DNA of 64,000 nucleotides from Rachicladosporium sp. CCFEE 5018. Taxonomy: Eukaryota > Ascomycota > Dothideomycetes > Cladosporiales > Cladosporiaceae. Under the pieces are notes generated by a model, which was not told the origin of the DNA, did no database searches, and saw only the letters and a list, made by a program, of their open reading frames with translations. The stretch spans positions 668,737 to 732,736 of the forward strand of contig KZ111142.1 in NCBI GenBank assembly GCA_002077045.2, in the 5' to 3' direction. Numbering within the stretch: position 1 is the first letter of the stretch; each line of letters opens with the position of its first letter. Below are positions 22,117-32,980 of the stretch, in pieces. The translations under genes were made by a program, and so were the position numbers.

Positions 22117-22954
22117 ATGTCGCCTCCTCGCTATAGAAGTCTACTGGACCTTGCTACTCGACGCCCGTGGACCTGCGTGAATTGCACAGGCCGCTCGTTG
22201 CCAACTCGGACACCCCACCGACGCCCCCTCCATACCCCCCCTCGCCACAGCCAAAATGCTGCAGTCCCAAATATGGCAGCGCTCCATGCTAATCATTCAA
22301 ACGCAAAGAATGCAAACACGCTCTACTATACGCTGGCAATAATTATGGGCACAGTCTCGCTATCATACGGCTCTGTTCCACTGTACAAAACCATATGTCA
22401 GCAGACAGGCTGGGGCGGACAGCCGATCAAGTCTACAGCACATGGCGGAGGCTTGGAGAGCGAGGCAGAGATCGTCACTCGGCTTACGCCTGTCACGACT
22501 TCACGACGTCTACGGATCACCTTCGCTGGGTCGACTTCAGACATCCTACCCTGGAAGTTCTCGCCCCAGCAGCGAGAAGTACGAGTCCTTCCCGGTGAGA
22601 CAGCATTGGCGTTCTACACAGCTACGAACAAGAGCGATGAGGATGTCATTGGAGTGGCCACGTACAGTGTCACGCCAGCGCAGGTGGCGCCATACTTCAG
22701 CAAGATTCAGTGTTTCTGCTTCGAGGAGCAACGGCTGAACAAGGGCGAGACGGTGGACATGCCTGTGTTCTTCTACATCGATCCAGAGTTCCTTAAGGAC
22801 CCGAATATGAAGGGCATTGACACTATAACGTTGAATTATACGTTCTTTAGTAAGCTATGTGCTACCCGCTATGTGGCAAACCATGCTGACAACTGTATCA
22901 GAGGCCAAGTACGACAAAGATGGGCACCTATCGCCCATACCTGGCCTGCGGTGA
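22117..22954 (+). CDS. COX11: Cytochrome c oxidase assembly protein Cox11
   Basis: Two exons: 22117-22849 and 22902-22954, with a 52-nt intron (branch gctgac); phase A|AG gives ...YTFFKAKYDKDGHLSPIPG, and the protein is 261 residues. An Arg/Pro-rich mitochondrial presequence leads to one membrane helix (YYTLAIIMGTVSLSYGSVPL), the YKTICQQTGWGG motif and an intermembrane-space Ig-like domain with the copper site CFCFEEQ (C199, C201; third Cys C94). Cox11 delivers copper to the Cu-B site of Cox1 in the mitochondrial inner membrane. Without the intron the frame would add an unrelated tail, so the spliced form is preferred. Confidence 0.95.
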
Positions 22955-23017
22955 GCACCATGACCGCCAAGGAGAATCCCGCTTCGTCAGTCGCCTAAGG
23001 CGCGGCCAGTCAGGCGG

Positions 23018-23614
23018 TCACTTGTCATTTCCACTGCTCGGGATGCCCTCAGTCCCTTTGCCAAGATCCTCGCCGAAATGCTTGCCGCCAATATAAAGCG
23101 GCTTTGAGTCCTGCAGTACAAAAATCATCCTCGCCCACTCCGTCTGACTCGGATTTCGCCAAGCGTGAATGGTAGCCCGCTGCACCATCACATCTCCCCG
23201 TCCCATAAGATGCTTCTCCCCATCATCGAGAATACTCTCAATACTGCCCTCCAACACTATCCCATAATCTAGACTCTGCGTTCGATGGAATAGGCACTCA
23301 TAGCCGGGCGCGAAGTCGACATAACGGAGCACAGTCCCGCCACCGGATACCAGGCCGAGCTTACCGCCGGACGCCTTCATCTTAGCATCATGGGCTTCGA
23401 CGTCGGCGTTCTTGTTTAGGTCTGGGGGGAAGGAGGTCGTGTAGGCTACGGCCATGGCCATCTGGTCGTTGTCGTAGCGGTGCCATTCGATGGGGCGGCT
23501 GTCGTGGAGGGTAGCTTTGCCGGTTTCTTCTTTGTGGCCGGTGAGGTAGACTGTTGGGCCAGGGAGATCGAGGGAGAGTTGATTTGGGGTTGGGTCACGA
23601 GAGGAAGCCGCCAT
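23018..23614 (-). CDS. Cupin-domain protein
   Basis: A single exon of 198 residues. The C-terminal half is a cupin_2 barrel: FAPGYECLFHRTQSLDYGIV followed by LEGSIESILDDGEKHLMGRG, DVMVQRATIHAWRNPS and WARMIFVLQDSKPL. The conserved Gly and His positions (HRTQ, IHAW) match the metal-binding cupin motifs. This single-cupin type is widespread in ascomycetes, often next to metabolic genes, with no assigned reaction. It is convergent with COX11, the stops being about 60 bp apart. Confidence 0.85.
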   Translation of the reverse strand: MAASSRDPTPNQLSLDLPGPTVYLTGHKEETGKATLHDSRPIEWHRYDNDQMAMAVAYTTSFPPDLNKNADVEAHDAKMKASGGKLGLVSGGGTVLRYVDFAPGYECLFHRTQSLDYGIVLEGSIESILDDGEKHLMGRGDVMVQRATIHAWRNPSQTEWARMIFVLQDSKPLYIGGKHFGEDLGKGTEGIPSSGNDK

Positions 23615-24756
23615 TATGGTGGTTGGCTGTGTGTGGTGGGATGCCAGGGGTGAATGGGCTGGCGTGAATTATACGAGCGCCCGGAGATAGGCTTCGGGAG
23701 GACGTGAGCCTTTTAGAGAGACTGTGATCTTTGGGAGACAGAGTATGTTCTATGCTACTACAAGTCAAGAGGATTGTAAAGTATGCGGCTCGACAGCAAT
23801 GTTCGAGGTCAATGGCAATGAGGGGCCATTCGGGACCCCACGTACCGTCATCGAGCTCCAAAATCATCCGAACACCACCGAGAGGTTTAGTTGCGTACCT
23901 GTCAATTCCAAGGACAATGTACGAAGAGTATTATCAAGATTTGCGCAGGCGCACCCTCTATGCTCGCCTCTCCATCTATGTTCTACGCTCTCATGGTTTA
24001 AAACCCTCTGGGCCGGTACCGGTGCGCCCACCACGACCAGACAACATTGCAGTGCCGCCGATAACACTGCTGTTTGTGATGACGAATCCCTTCTCCCGTA
24101 GCTATAGCGATGTTACACTTTGCTGCCACGACTGTCTGAAGACGAGCGCCGGCTGAGCTCCATGCTTTCCAAAGAGAGAGGCCTCCTTCCTGTCGTCAAC
24201 GATATTCAGCCTCTCGACCCCTCTGTTCTCCTAGTTCCCTTCTGTCCTCTACGACTCCTCGCGTGGCTGTGTACATGGCTCCCTTCCCTCTATGTAAACA
24301 ATCGGGTGAGTTCATCTAGATCATATTTCGTGTTGCCGACGCATCTGCACCTTCGCAGCGCGTTCGAACCAACGGGTCCTCGAGGCACGTTGTATGTTGC
24401 TAGCCTGGTCAAGCCAAAGCTTCCCGTGCGAGGGAAGTTCAAGTGTCTGCCCGTCGGGGCATGCACAGCAGTCGCGAGGCATCCGTGCCCTGCTGTTTTC
24501 GTGCCTTCGTGCCCTCGATATTGTCGTTTAGTGTCTGGACTTGGCGGAAATCACACGACCGTGATGTGCCAATCTATTCGTTGTGATTCCATGATGCTCT
24601 CACTTGTCCTCCTCGATCCCACATAGCCCAGGATACGGACAGAACGTCGTAGGCGCCACATGCACCTGCCAAAATTTCGCGATGTCTTTGTTTGAAATAT
24701 CTCTCATCTGCTCATTATAAGTCGGATGACTGACTTCCTCTTTTAACACACCTCGC
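23615..24756. other. Intergenic between cupin and hydrolase
   Basis: 1.14 kb. An open frame on + (24120-24626) has no recognisable domain and an unlikely composition, and is not called. Nothing else seen. Confidence 0.5.
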
Positions 24757-25225
24757 CTATGCCCATCTTCCCAAGTACTTCATGAAGTCATGACTGACTT
24801 GCACATACTGGTGCACACCTTCTTTGACGTCGATAGTAGCACCCGTAGTCCAAGAGAGCAGGAATGGTTGAATCAGCGGCGCATCAGTGACGGAAGGGTG
24901 CGTCGTGCCTTTTGCAGTCAGGAACCAGGCAAGCTTCTTGCGGTCGGCGGTGATACTCTCGACTAGACCTTTGACGACTTCGAAGTGAGGTCTGCCATGG
25001 AAGATAGACATCTTGGATGACCACGATTGAGAGTGCACAACCACCACTGGTACGTCGATGTCGTGGTTTAGTGGCCCAGACGACTTGCCAGGATCGAGGA
25101 TGAGTCCGCCGACGAAAGGAAGCGTGTGACTCGGTGCACCTTTGAGCGCCTGAAGAGCCAGCGTAGCGCCGTAAGAATGCCCGCCTACGACGATGCGCTT
25201 CAGGTCGAGCCTGCTTCGCCACTCC
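24757..25225 (-). CDS. PAF-acetylhydrolase-like alpha/beta hydrolase, 3' part only (5' part lost in gap)
   Basis: The last ~155 codons of a minus-strand gene that enters the 100-N gap. The frame reads RIVVGGHSYGATLALQAL, the nucleophile elbow G-H-S-Y-G of an alpha/beta hydrolase, then GGLILDPGKSSGP, VPVVVVHSQSW, a helical segment and KGTTHPSVTDAPL with the probable catalytic His (TTH-S-TD). This arrangement fits the PAF-AH isoform II / Isp-like family that hydrolyses short acyl esters. It ends FMKYLGRWA. Sequence right of the gap does not obviously continue the N-terminal half, so the missing length is unknown. Confidence 0.75.
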
Positions 25226-25325
25226 NNNNNNNNNNNNNNNNNNNNNNNNNNNNNNNNNNNNNNNNNNNNNNNNNNNNNNNNNNNNNNNNNNNNNNNNNNN
25301 NNNNNNNNNNNNNNNNNNNNNNNNN
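25226..25325. other. Assembly gap of exactly 100 N
   Basis: Exactly 100 unknown bases, the conventional placeholder for a scaffold join of unknown size. It interrupts the hydrolase gene. It also lies between the two copies of the ~6.9 kb duplication, so order and orientation of the two flanking contigs are not proven by continuous sequence. Confidence 0.99.
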
Positions 25326-25473
25326 CACTATTGGCTCGCTACGCCGCCGTGCTAGTGGATGTCGACTAGGCTGCAACCTCACCTCGTCGCTTGCGCTGCC
25401 ATTCCACAAGTACTGCCTGCACTCCTACTTACTATCGCTGGACCTCTCGTGACTATGCGACCTGCGATACCAC

Positions 25474-26145
25474 TCAATCGCGCTTCGCCGAACCCTTCAC
25501 CTTACTCAGCAACCTCGTCGACTGCCCCGATACCGGCACCGGATTTCCCTCGCGATCAAGCGTGAGCTGCATGATTGGGCCGTCGTCCAGATGTTCATGG
25601 AATCGGCTCTCTCGCTCCGCACCTTTGAAGCTGGCCGACCGCTGTACAACTGCGTTAAAACGAGCATCGAGAGAGCTTTGCGGTACAGGCAGCGTGTGCG
25701 ACCACGTCACATGTCGACCATCTTGCGCCTGCGCCTGGAAAGCGGTCATCGCAGTCTGAGCTCGTTGCAGATGCTCTCGACGGAGTGTCGCGCGTCTCAG
25801 TGGTAGCTGCGGGCGCGTGACAAGTTGTAGCGCGGGTGGTGAGTGTTGCGCAGGTCGGGCTTGACAGGGACATGGGGGCAGGTCGTCTGTCTGGGTGCTG
25901 GCATCTCTCGTTAGCCGGAGGGGCGACATGGGGCGGTGGATCGACTGGCAATCTCGAGCGCATGCTCCTGTGTGACCTGCACGCGGGGATTGGCCGCTCT
26001 TGGCCCAGAGGACGACTGTTGTGAGCATGATGGGAGGAAGATCGCGAAGATGAGAGCGGCACAAGAAGGCAGAAGACGTAGGTAGAGGTATGAATGCATA
26101 GCTACCCCATGGTTGCTTATATCCTAGATCTGCTCCATCAGACAT
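25474..26145 (-). CDS. Hypothetical protein, weakly supported
   Basis: An uninterrupted minus-strand frame of about 223 residues from ATG 26145 (MSDGADLGYKQPWGSYAF). The C-terminal part looks protein-like (DARFNAVVQRSASFKGAERE, LTLDREGNPVPVSGQ), but most of it is Pro/Gln/Arg/Ala-rich and no domain is recognised. An overlapping frame from 26099 (MHSYLYLRLLPSC) could encode a signal-peptide-like start but stops soon. It may be a real orphan gene, part of a spliced gene, or chance. Confidence 0.3.
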   Translation of the reverse strand: MSDGADLGYKQPWGSYAFIPLPTSSAFLCRSHLRDLPPIMLTTVVLWAKSGQSPRAGHTGACARDCQSIHRPMSPLRLTRDASTQTDDLPPCPCQARPAQHSPPALQLVTRPQLPLRRATLRREHLQRAQTAMTAFQAQAQDGRHVTWSHTLPVPQSSLDARFNAVVQRSASFKGAERESRFHEHLDDGPIMQLTLDREGNPVPVSGQSTRLLSKVKGSAKRD

Positions 26146-26367
26146 TCGATACTTCAAGACAGTTGTCTGTTCCTCCACGAGCTGAGATTGTCTCAGCTTG
26201 GAAAGCGATGCTTGTGGACGAGGCGTTGTTCCACGATAACCCCGTCGCGTAGTCGTCTGGTAACCTTTCCATACTGGTCAAGACACCAACGGACTTCGTC
26301 CGTTTCGTGATCAGACAAAGATAGCATCGGGTGTCTTCAGGACTTCCGAAACGTTGATCGCAGCAGC

Positions 26368-28065
26368 TCAAGCCTTCCACCTCAGCATGATAATGCTGAA
26401 CGCCGGGAAGTTGAACTTCCCCTTTGCATCCCACTTGCGCTCTTCGATACCAACGCGTTGCGTCCCATCCGCATTCGACTCATCCCAGGCCTCCCCCGAA
26501 ATTTCATACACCTCCACCTCCCCTTGCCCAGCAGCCAAACCCTCTACCTCCATCTCCTGCGCCTCGCTCAGATGCGCATTTACAACACACATACTCACCC
26601 ACCCCTCCTCATCCACCGCAGCCGAAACGTCCAGCCACCCCACCTCCCCGACGCCCTGCAACCAAGCCGGCTCCGTAGCACCGTCATAAATCCCACAACT
26701 TGCATGAGTAGCTACAGTCCACCCCTTCATATACTTACAAAACAGCAACAGCGGCCACCACGTCGTCTGCTTGATCAGTCCCGTCTCGGTAGTCATGAGT
26801 GGCGAGATGACGTTAACGCTTTGAGCGATATTCGCCATCCCCACGTACTTGCTTTGACGGATGAAGACGTTCAGCCAGATCGCCACGGCCAGCGCGTCGG
26901 AGAGCGTGTACTTTTCCTCAGCGCCTTCACTCCCTATCGCGCGGGAAGGGTCCCAGACGTTCCATTCGTCGAAACAGATCATCTGGCGCGGCACACTGGG
27001 TAAGACGCCGTTCTCGATGCGCGCTAGATCGATTAGGGAGGCGCATATCTCGATCGCTCGCTCGGCTGCCCGTGGGGCGATTGCGTTTTTAATGGGGTCA
27101 GAGGACGCGGTGTACATATGTATGCTGTGCATGTCAATGAGACTGGAAGTGGCGCTTCCACCCAAGGCGTGGACGTCTGGACGAAGGCAGGTTGAGAGGG
27201 TGTGGAAGTCCCAGGATGAGGTGCCGTCTTGGCCGCAGAGGATTAGTTGAATGGTTGGGTCCAGGAGTTTAAGAGCTTTGGCCCAGCGATAGGCTTTGCT
27301 GGCGTAGGCTTCTTTGGTCATCTAGGGATCGTCAGCTGTGCGGGATTTGATCCAGGTGGGAGTGGCGAACCTGCTCGACCTGCCACGGACCCCAGCATTC
27401 ATTTCCGAGAGCCCAGTATTTGACATTATAGGGCTTGTCGTGGCCGTTCTGGCGGCGGAGGTTGGCGTAGTACGTATCGCTGGACGAGTTGCAGTACTCG
27501 AGCCACGCCAGTGCTGAGTCGCGTCAGAACTGCTTTCATCTCACCTTGGTTCAGCTACAGCTGACTACTCACCTTCGTCCAAAGTACCTACAACCTGTCA
27601 ACGTTGCTCGACCACTCACGAATTCACACTTCACGACACACCAGTCCCAAAATTCAATGCAAGGTACGGCTCCGTCCCCACAACCTCACACCACTCCATA
27701 AACTCATCCGTCCCAATCTCATTACTCTCGGCCCCCGCCCATGCCAACTCCGGCCGGCGCGGTCGCTTCTCCTTCGGCCCAACGCCATCAAGCCAGTGAT
27801 ACGTTGCGACAAAGTTGCCACCCGGGTACCTTACGACGGGAACTTTGAGCTCCTGCATCGCTTCGATGACATCTTTGCGGAAGCCGTTCGAGTCGATGAG
27901 GTGGGCGTTGGGGTTGCTGGGGTCGTAAATGCCACCGTAAATGCAGCGGCCCATGTGCTCTGTGAAGCCGGAGTAGATGTTGGGGTTTATTGGGCTGAGC
28001 TTGCGGGTTGGGTGCACTGCGATTGTGGCTGGGGAGTTGGGGGAAAGGGGGGTGAAGGTCGTCAT
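26368..28065 (-). CDS. GH51 alpha-L-arabinofuranosidase
   Basis: Four exons on the minus strand: 27642-28065, a 15-nt micro-exon 27573-27587, 27371-27513 and 26368-27321; introns are 54, 59 and 49 nt, giving 511 residues. The chain NIYSGFTEHMGRCIYGGIYD, VVRYPGGNFVATYHW, ALNFGTGTLDEALAWLEYCN, YWALGNECWGPW (acid/base Glu185) and ICFDEWNVWD (nucleophile Glu313) is diagnostic of family GH51. It has no signal peptide, so the enzyme is probably intracellular and removes arabinose from arabino-oligosaccharides taken up by the cell. The micro-exon supplies TLDE and is required for the conserved GTGTLDEALAW block. The gene is divergent from a sugar transporter 840 bp away, suggesting joint use. Confidence 0.95.
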
Positions 28066-28906
28066 ATTAATAGCACGAGGCGGATAGGAGTGTGCTAGGG
28101 GGAGTATAGTAGATAATCGAAACTACTTACGGACGATCGTAGGAAATCTCCCATACCGCACGACAATACTGATAGCTGCCGGAGTCTCCACTGTGGTCCG
28201 GATAAATGCCATGCAGCAGCAGCAGTGCAACCAGGTGGTCCTGGACTCGCACACCTCCACCAGCAAGACATCGTCCACGACTAGGACTGTACCTTTTACT
28301 TCTCATTCCTTACCGGCTCCACCTTGATCGCGTTCGAATCATGAGATGTCGTGAGTTGCCTTGTTGATGATTCGAAGTCTTGAGCGGCGTGCAGATTATT
28401 GGTGCAAGATCTCAGCCTCGGAAAATCGGGCGAGCCTAAACCGACACGACTGAACGCGACTCTGTGCGTCCAAAGACTCTGCCATGACCGCTACACAATC
28501 CGTTAGTGACATCTATCAATTCATGGGGTTGCAGCTGTTGCACAGCACAAATGGCCAGCCAGACAAGGCATAATGCTACGCGTTGTCACGTCCATTGCCT
28601 GCGAGCGGTACGCCATTTGTTGACACCCTGCACCCCGCCCCCGACCCCATGCCTCCGCAATGCATGGCACCGGGATGTGGACGAACGGTATAGCGACGAA
28701 GGAGTCAACTGACTAGTAGACCGCAGTGGACACACGGTATCTGCCGAGGATGTGATGGTCTGCTTACTAGGCGCGTTGTACTTGAGGTGCAGTAGTCTGC
28801 CATTCCGGCCCCGAGCATGTAAGTCAAGACGATTTCCAAGTCTGGAGGACTTTGTACATCCGTCTTTCTTGGTGTTCGATAGTCAACAGACTAGCTGTGT
28901 GTAGAC
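28066..28906. promoter_or_regulatory. Divergent promoter region, GH51 / sugar transporter
   Basis: 0.84 kb shared upstream region of two divergent carbohydrate genes. I looked for XlnR/AraR-type GGCTAA elements and saw no perfect one. No other motif is claimed. Confidence 0.5.
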
Positions 28907-30579
28907 ATGGCGTTGCCTCCAAAGGTCTACCAGGTAGATGGTCTCAGCTGCATAGTCCATGTTTCTCGCGAACTGACAGTCTGTAGTTCCTCGTCTCGGT
29001 CTTTGCCTCCTTCGGGTCCATCTTATATGGCTACGATCTCGGCGTCATCGCTGGCGCCATCTCTTCGCCTGACTTCAAATCACGATTCAATCCGACCACC
29101 ACTGAGACGGGTGCCGTCGTCTCTGTCTTTACTGGTGGGGCATTCTTTGGAGCTGCATTTGCAGGACCATGTGGAGATTTTCTCGGTCGACGCTTGACCA
29201 TTGTGATCGGGGCGGTTATCTTTCTACTAGGAGGTGGCCTGCAGACCGGTGCACAGTCACTTGAATATCTCTATGCCGGACGAGTGCTTGCTGGTTTGGG
29301 CGTGGGCTTTCTGGTTATGATAATTCCGCTCTACCAGGCCGAGATCGCCCATCCTTCGATCCGCGGCAGCGTGACAGCTCTACAGCAATTCATGCTCGGT
29401 ATCGGCGCCTTGGTCGCTTCGTGGACTACTTATGGCTGCAATCGTAACTTCCCGGACGATAGCAGTAAGCAGTGGCGGATCAGTCTAGGTATCCAGCTAG
29501 TCCCTGCTGGAGTTTTAGCTCTGCTAATGATGCTGTTTCCCGAGTCGCCAAGATGGCTCATCGACCACGATAGGGCTGACGAAGGCCTTCGCACTCTTGC
29601 CAGGCTTCATGCCCACGGCAATGAGCAAGATCCCTGGGTCCGCGCTGAGTACGATCAAATCTGCGAGACTATCGCATACGAGCATCAGCACGAAGCGAAG
29701 TCATATGTCGAGCTTTTCACGAATCGAAGCTCTTTTCGACGCCTGCTTCTTGCTACCGCCATACAAGCCAGTGTACAGATGACAGGCGTGTCAGCTATCC
29801 AATATTACTCCCCAATATTGTATGGCGCCATTGGCATCTCTACCGACAACACCCTGAAATATCAAGGCATATCGTCAGTACTGGCACTACTCGCACAAGC
29901 TGCGTGCATCGCAACGATTGACTGGACTGGACGCCGATGGGCCATGATCGGCGGCAACTTGTTCAACTGCCTCTTCTTCACGATCGCCACTATCATGCTT
30001 GCCGTCTTTCCGCCAGGTGCTACGAACAACGCTTCGGCAGCTTGGGCGTTCATAATTGTGACTTGGCTCTACAATATCAGCTTTTCCGCCACCAACGGAC
30101 CGCTTTCATGTAAATTATCTCCCACTCTCACAGTCGCATGGCATGACCACTAACGATATCCCAGGGATCGTACCCGCCGAGATCTTCGACACTCGCACCC
30201 GCTCAAAAGGCGTCAGCATCGGCGTCATGGTCTCCTTCGCCTTCAACACCATGATCGGCCAGGTCACTCCCATAGCCATGGAGAAGATCGGCTGGCGCTT
30301 CTACATCCTCTTCGTTGTCTGTAACTTCACGAATGCTGTATACTTCTGGGCGACGCAGCCGGAGACAAAGAAGCGGCCGCTGGAGGAGATGAACTATTTG
30401 TTTACTAACGCGCCGTAAGTGACGATGGTTTGATATTGTGGGGTGGGGTGGGACGCTGACTGTGCAACAGGTGGTTCGTTCCTGGCATGAACATGAAGGA
30501 TTTCGAAACCCACGATCTGGAGACGAGGGTGCAGGAGGTGGAGCAGAAGGGGAGTGTGATCCGACAGGAGGAAGCGTGA
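28907..30579 (+). CDS. MFS sugar transporter (hexose/pentose type)
   Basis: Four exons: 28907-28933, 28987-30109, 30165-30414 and 30471-30579; introns are 53, 55 and 56 nt, giving 502 residues. It starts MALPPKVYQ, then TM1 with FASFGSILYGYDLGVIAGA. Sugar-porter motifs follow: GDFLGRRLTIVIGA (loop 2-3), AGRVLAGLGVGFL, PLYQAEIAHPSIRGS, PESPRWLIDHDRADEGL, Q-x-TGVSAIQYYSPILYG, NGPLSWIVPAEIFDTRTRSK and PETKKRPLEEM. Twelve TM segments are expected in the plasma membrane. Phases (Q|F, T|GG, CC|G) give the canonical PAEIF and PW junctions. Adjacency to GH51 suggests uptake of arabinose or arabino-oligosaccharide breakdown products, but specificity is not readable from sequence. Confidence 0.95.
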
Positions 30580-30974
30580 TGCACTGCAAGACTCTCACCA
30601 GCGAGTATGTCCGGGTGATGGTGGATTCGGGAGCGACTGCTCACGTTACCCCTCGCTTTAAAGCATCCACGTTTCACATAGGTGGGCATTGAGCGGCACT
30701 GACATAGAGAGCAAGCACAGGTATTACATTACTTCGCCGAAAAAGTAGCTACTAGACCAGCCATCAAGACCACCGTTCACTCCAACCCATTACAAGCAAA
30801 TACATCAGTAACTCCATCATCCTGGACGTCATGTCCGCCGTAGAGAATGCAGCCGGGGTATTTTAGCCACTCCTGAAAGTCCAACCCAAACTCCAACCAT
30901 TCAACCCCGTGATTCATGCTGATCGCGCTGCATGATATGTCTTGAGTGTCGTGCAGGCAAGCCTGAAGCGGTGC
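30580..30974. other. Convergent intergenic region
   Basis: About 0.4 kb of 3' flank between the sugar transporter and the GPI protein gene. Nothing recognised. Confidence 0.55.
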
Positions 30975-31992
30975 TTAGATGAAGAGGAGAGCAGCAGCGA
31001 CCGCAGCGAGACCCCCCATAGCAGCGGGGAGCTGCACGCCGCTAGCGGCGTTGGTAGTCTGAGCACTGGGAGAGGCGCTGCTAGTACCGGCAGGAGGGGC
31101 GGCAGTGGTAGTTGCGGAGGCGGGGCTGGCCTCGCTGCTGCCGGAGGAGGGGGTAGAAGCCGAAGAGCTCTCAACCGGGTTGGCGGTGACTCCGGTGGTA
31201 GCGGCGCTAGCGATGGAGCTGAGGTAGCTGCCGGCCGCGGAGGCTGCAGTGGAGCCACTTAGAGTGGTGCCGGGAATTGGGATGACGGCGGTATCGCTGC
31301 CTGAGGAGGTTGGAGCGGGAGAAGCCGTGGTGGTGAGAGTAGTCGATGTGGCGGCAACTGGAGCAGCGGTGCTCCCGGCCGGGGCCGTGGTGGTTGGGAC
31401 GGTGGTGATGGCGGTCGTAGTGGCAACGCCGTACGAGGTAGCAGCGGAGGACTCCGTGCCGGGAACGACTGGAGCAGCGGTGGAGGCTGTTGAAGATGGT
31501 GAGCTTTCTGGACTTGCCATGCTTGATGACGGGCTTGATGGTGAAGCGGCTGATGAAGGGAGCGTGACAAAGGTGGTGACTGTGGTGACGCCTGGAATAG
31601 GTGCTGATGCAGGTGCCAACCCGATTGCAGAAGCCGCCATCTCACCCGTCAACCCATAGCTCGAGAAGAGCGCGGGTGCAAATGAGATGGGTGGCTCTGG
31701 TGGGTTTGTGGCTAGTGCTGATTCCAGCACAGAAAGTGCGTTTGTAGTAGTGGGTGAAGGTGCAGATTCTTGACGTGCAGTGATGGTGTCGGGGCCATTG
31801 CTTGGGATTAAAAGGAAAGCAACTTCAGGACACTCACCAGTACCGCAAGCAGTCTCCGTGACAGTGACAGTGACTGGCATTACGGTCAGCGGAAGCTCTC
31901 ATTGATGATTGATCTTGTGCAAGCATACCAGTCGCGTCAGCAGCGACGAGGGTGAAGAGAGCGGCAGCGCTGAGGATGATCGCGGAACGCAT
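30975..31992 (-). CDS. GPI-anchored Ser/Thr/Ala-rich surface protein
   Basis: Minus strand: exon 1 31929-31992 encodes a signal peptide (MRSAIILSAAALFTLVAADA). After a 55-nt intron (31874-31928), exon 2 runs to 30975, giving 320 residues. A second, optional intron 31769-31837 (gtgagt...caag, 69 nt, a multiple of three) would remove 23 residues without shifting frame; the removed segment (GECPEVAFLLIPSNG...) is less Ser/Thr-like than its surroundings, so splicing is plausible. The rest is Ala/Ser/Thr/Pro-rich with VTTVTTFVTLPSSA and ends ...SGVQLPAAMGGLAAVAAALLFI-type hydrophobic residues, a GPI signal. Probable heavily O-glycosylated wall protein; no enzymatic domain. Confidence 0.8.
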
Positions 31993-32980
31993 CTTGACGA
32001 GAGTGATGTTGATGATGAGTTGTAGGTGGTGTGATGCCGGAGATGTGCGGAGTGGTAGAAGATGTTGTTGCGTATGATATGAGTGAGGGTGGTGTCTCAA
32101 GTTGAAGTGTTCTGGAAAAGTTGCGTGGTGAGCCGATTTATGAATGAGGAGGTTGGTGGAAGGTGCGACTGCAAGCTTCCTGCCACTTCCTGCTTCACTA
32201 CCTTTTGCTCGTGCATCGGTGACGCCACGTACTACGCATGCACTCACATTGATCAACGTGTCACGGCATGCTTAGCGACTGCTTGCTTCACTTGCGCGAA
32301 TATGACGGCGCATGTTCGTTGGCTGGCCGCTATCGCAAGGTGCCTGGAAAGATGCAGCATCGTGTCTTGGAAGTATCCTTGCAGTATCCCGGTTTCAGGT
32401 GAGCAGCGGCAGAGCAATCGACGACACGTGCATCATCACGCACGGAACTATTGACCGACTGTCTGCACGAGCGCGGCAGAACGTGATCGCGATGAACGGT
32501 GACTTCACAGGACAGGAAGCTGATGATGAGGTTGAACTCGAATCACTGAGTTTCAGAAACCGTTGCTAGGCAAGCTGGGGTCAGTACGCTAGAGCCTCCA
32601 CACCAGCCACTTGCGTCCTAGCGCCGGCAGATATGCCTTGGCAGGTACAGACTAGATGGAGCTGTAGAGGGACTTCTTCAGGGCACATGTTGGCATGCAC
32701 GTTGCAGATGTGATGAAGCAAGGCAGTTCGCACCGAGCGCGGCGTCGTCTCGGAGGTACTGATGCGAGCTTTGCAAGTGCCACGGCGACCCTAAGGACAG
32801 CAGAGTGGCACCAGAGTACCGCAGCTGCCGGGCCTCTGGTGCACGACGACAAGCAGTGGAGTGAGACACAGAGTCACGATGTTCGATGGATGTGATTCTG
32901 TAGTCTGCATTCTCATTATCATTGGAATGGGCATAAGACCCGCTAAGTAGCTCACTGCGCTTTCCAGGATCGCACCGCTT
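31993..32980. other. Intergenic between GPI protein and DMGO-like gene
   Basis: About 1 kb: promoter of the GPI protein and 3' flank of the flavoenzyme. Short open frames only, none convincing. Confidence 0.55.

Noticed and set aside
24120..24626. 168-residue plus-strand frame
   Set aside because: No family resemblance, odd Cys/Pro/Leu composition, no splice or promoter support.
25126..25452. Open frames that run through the 100-N gap
   Set aside because: They are open only because N codons cannot be stops; the real frame left of the gap is the hydrolase on the minus strand.
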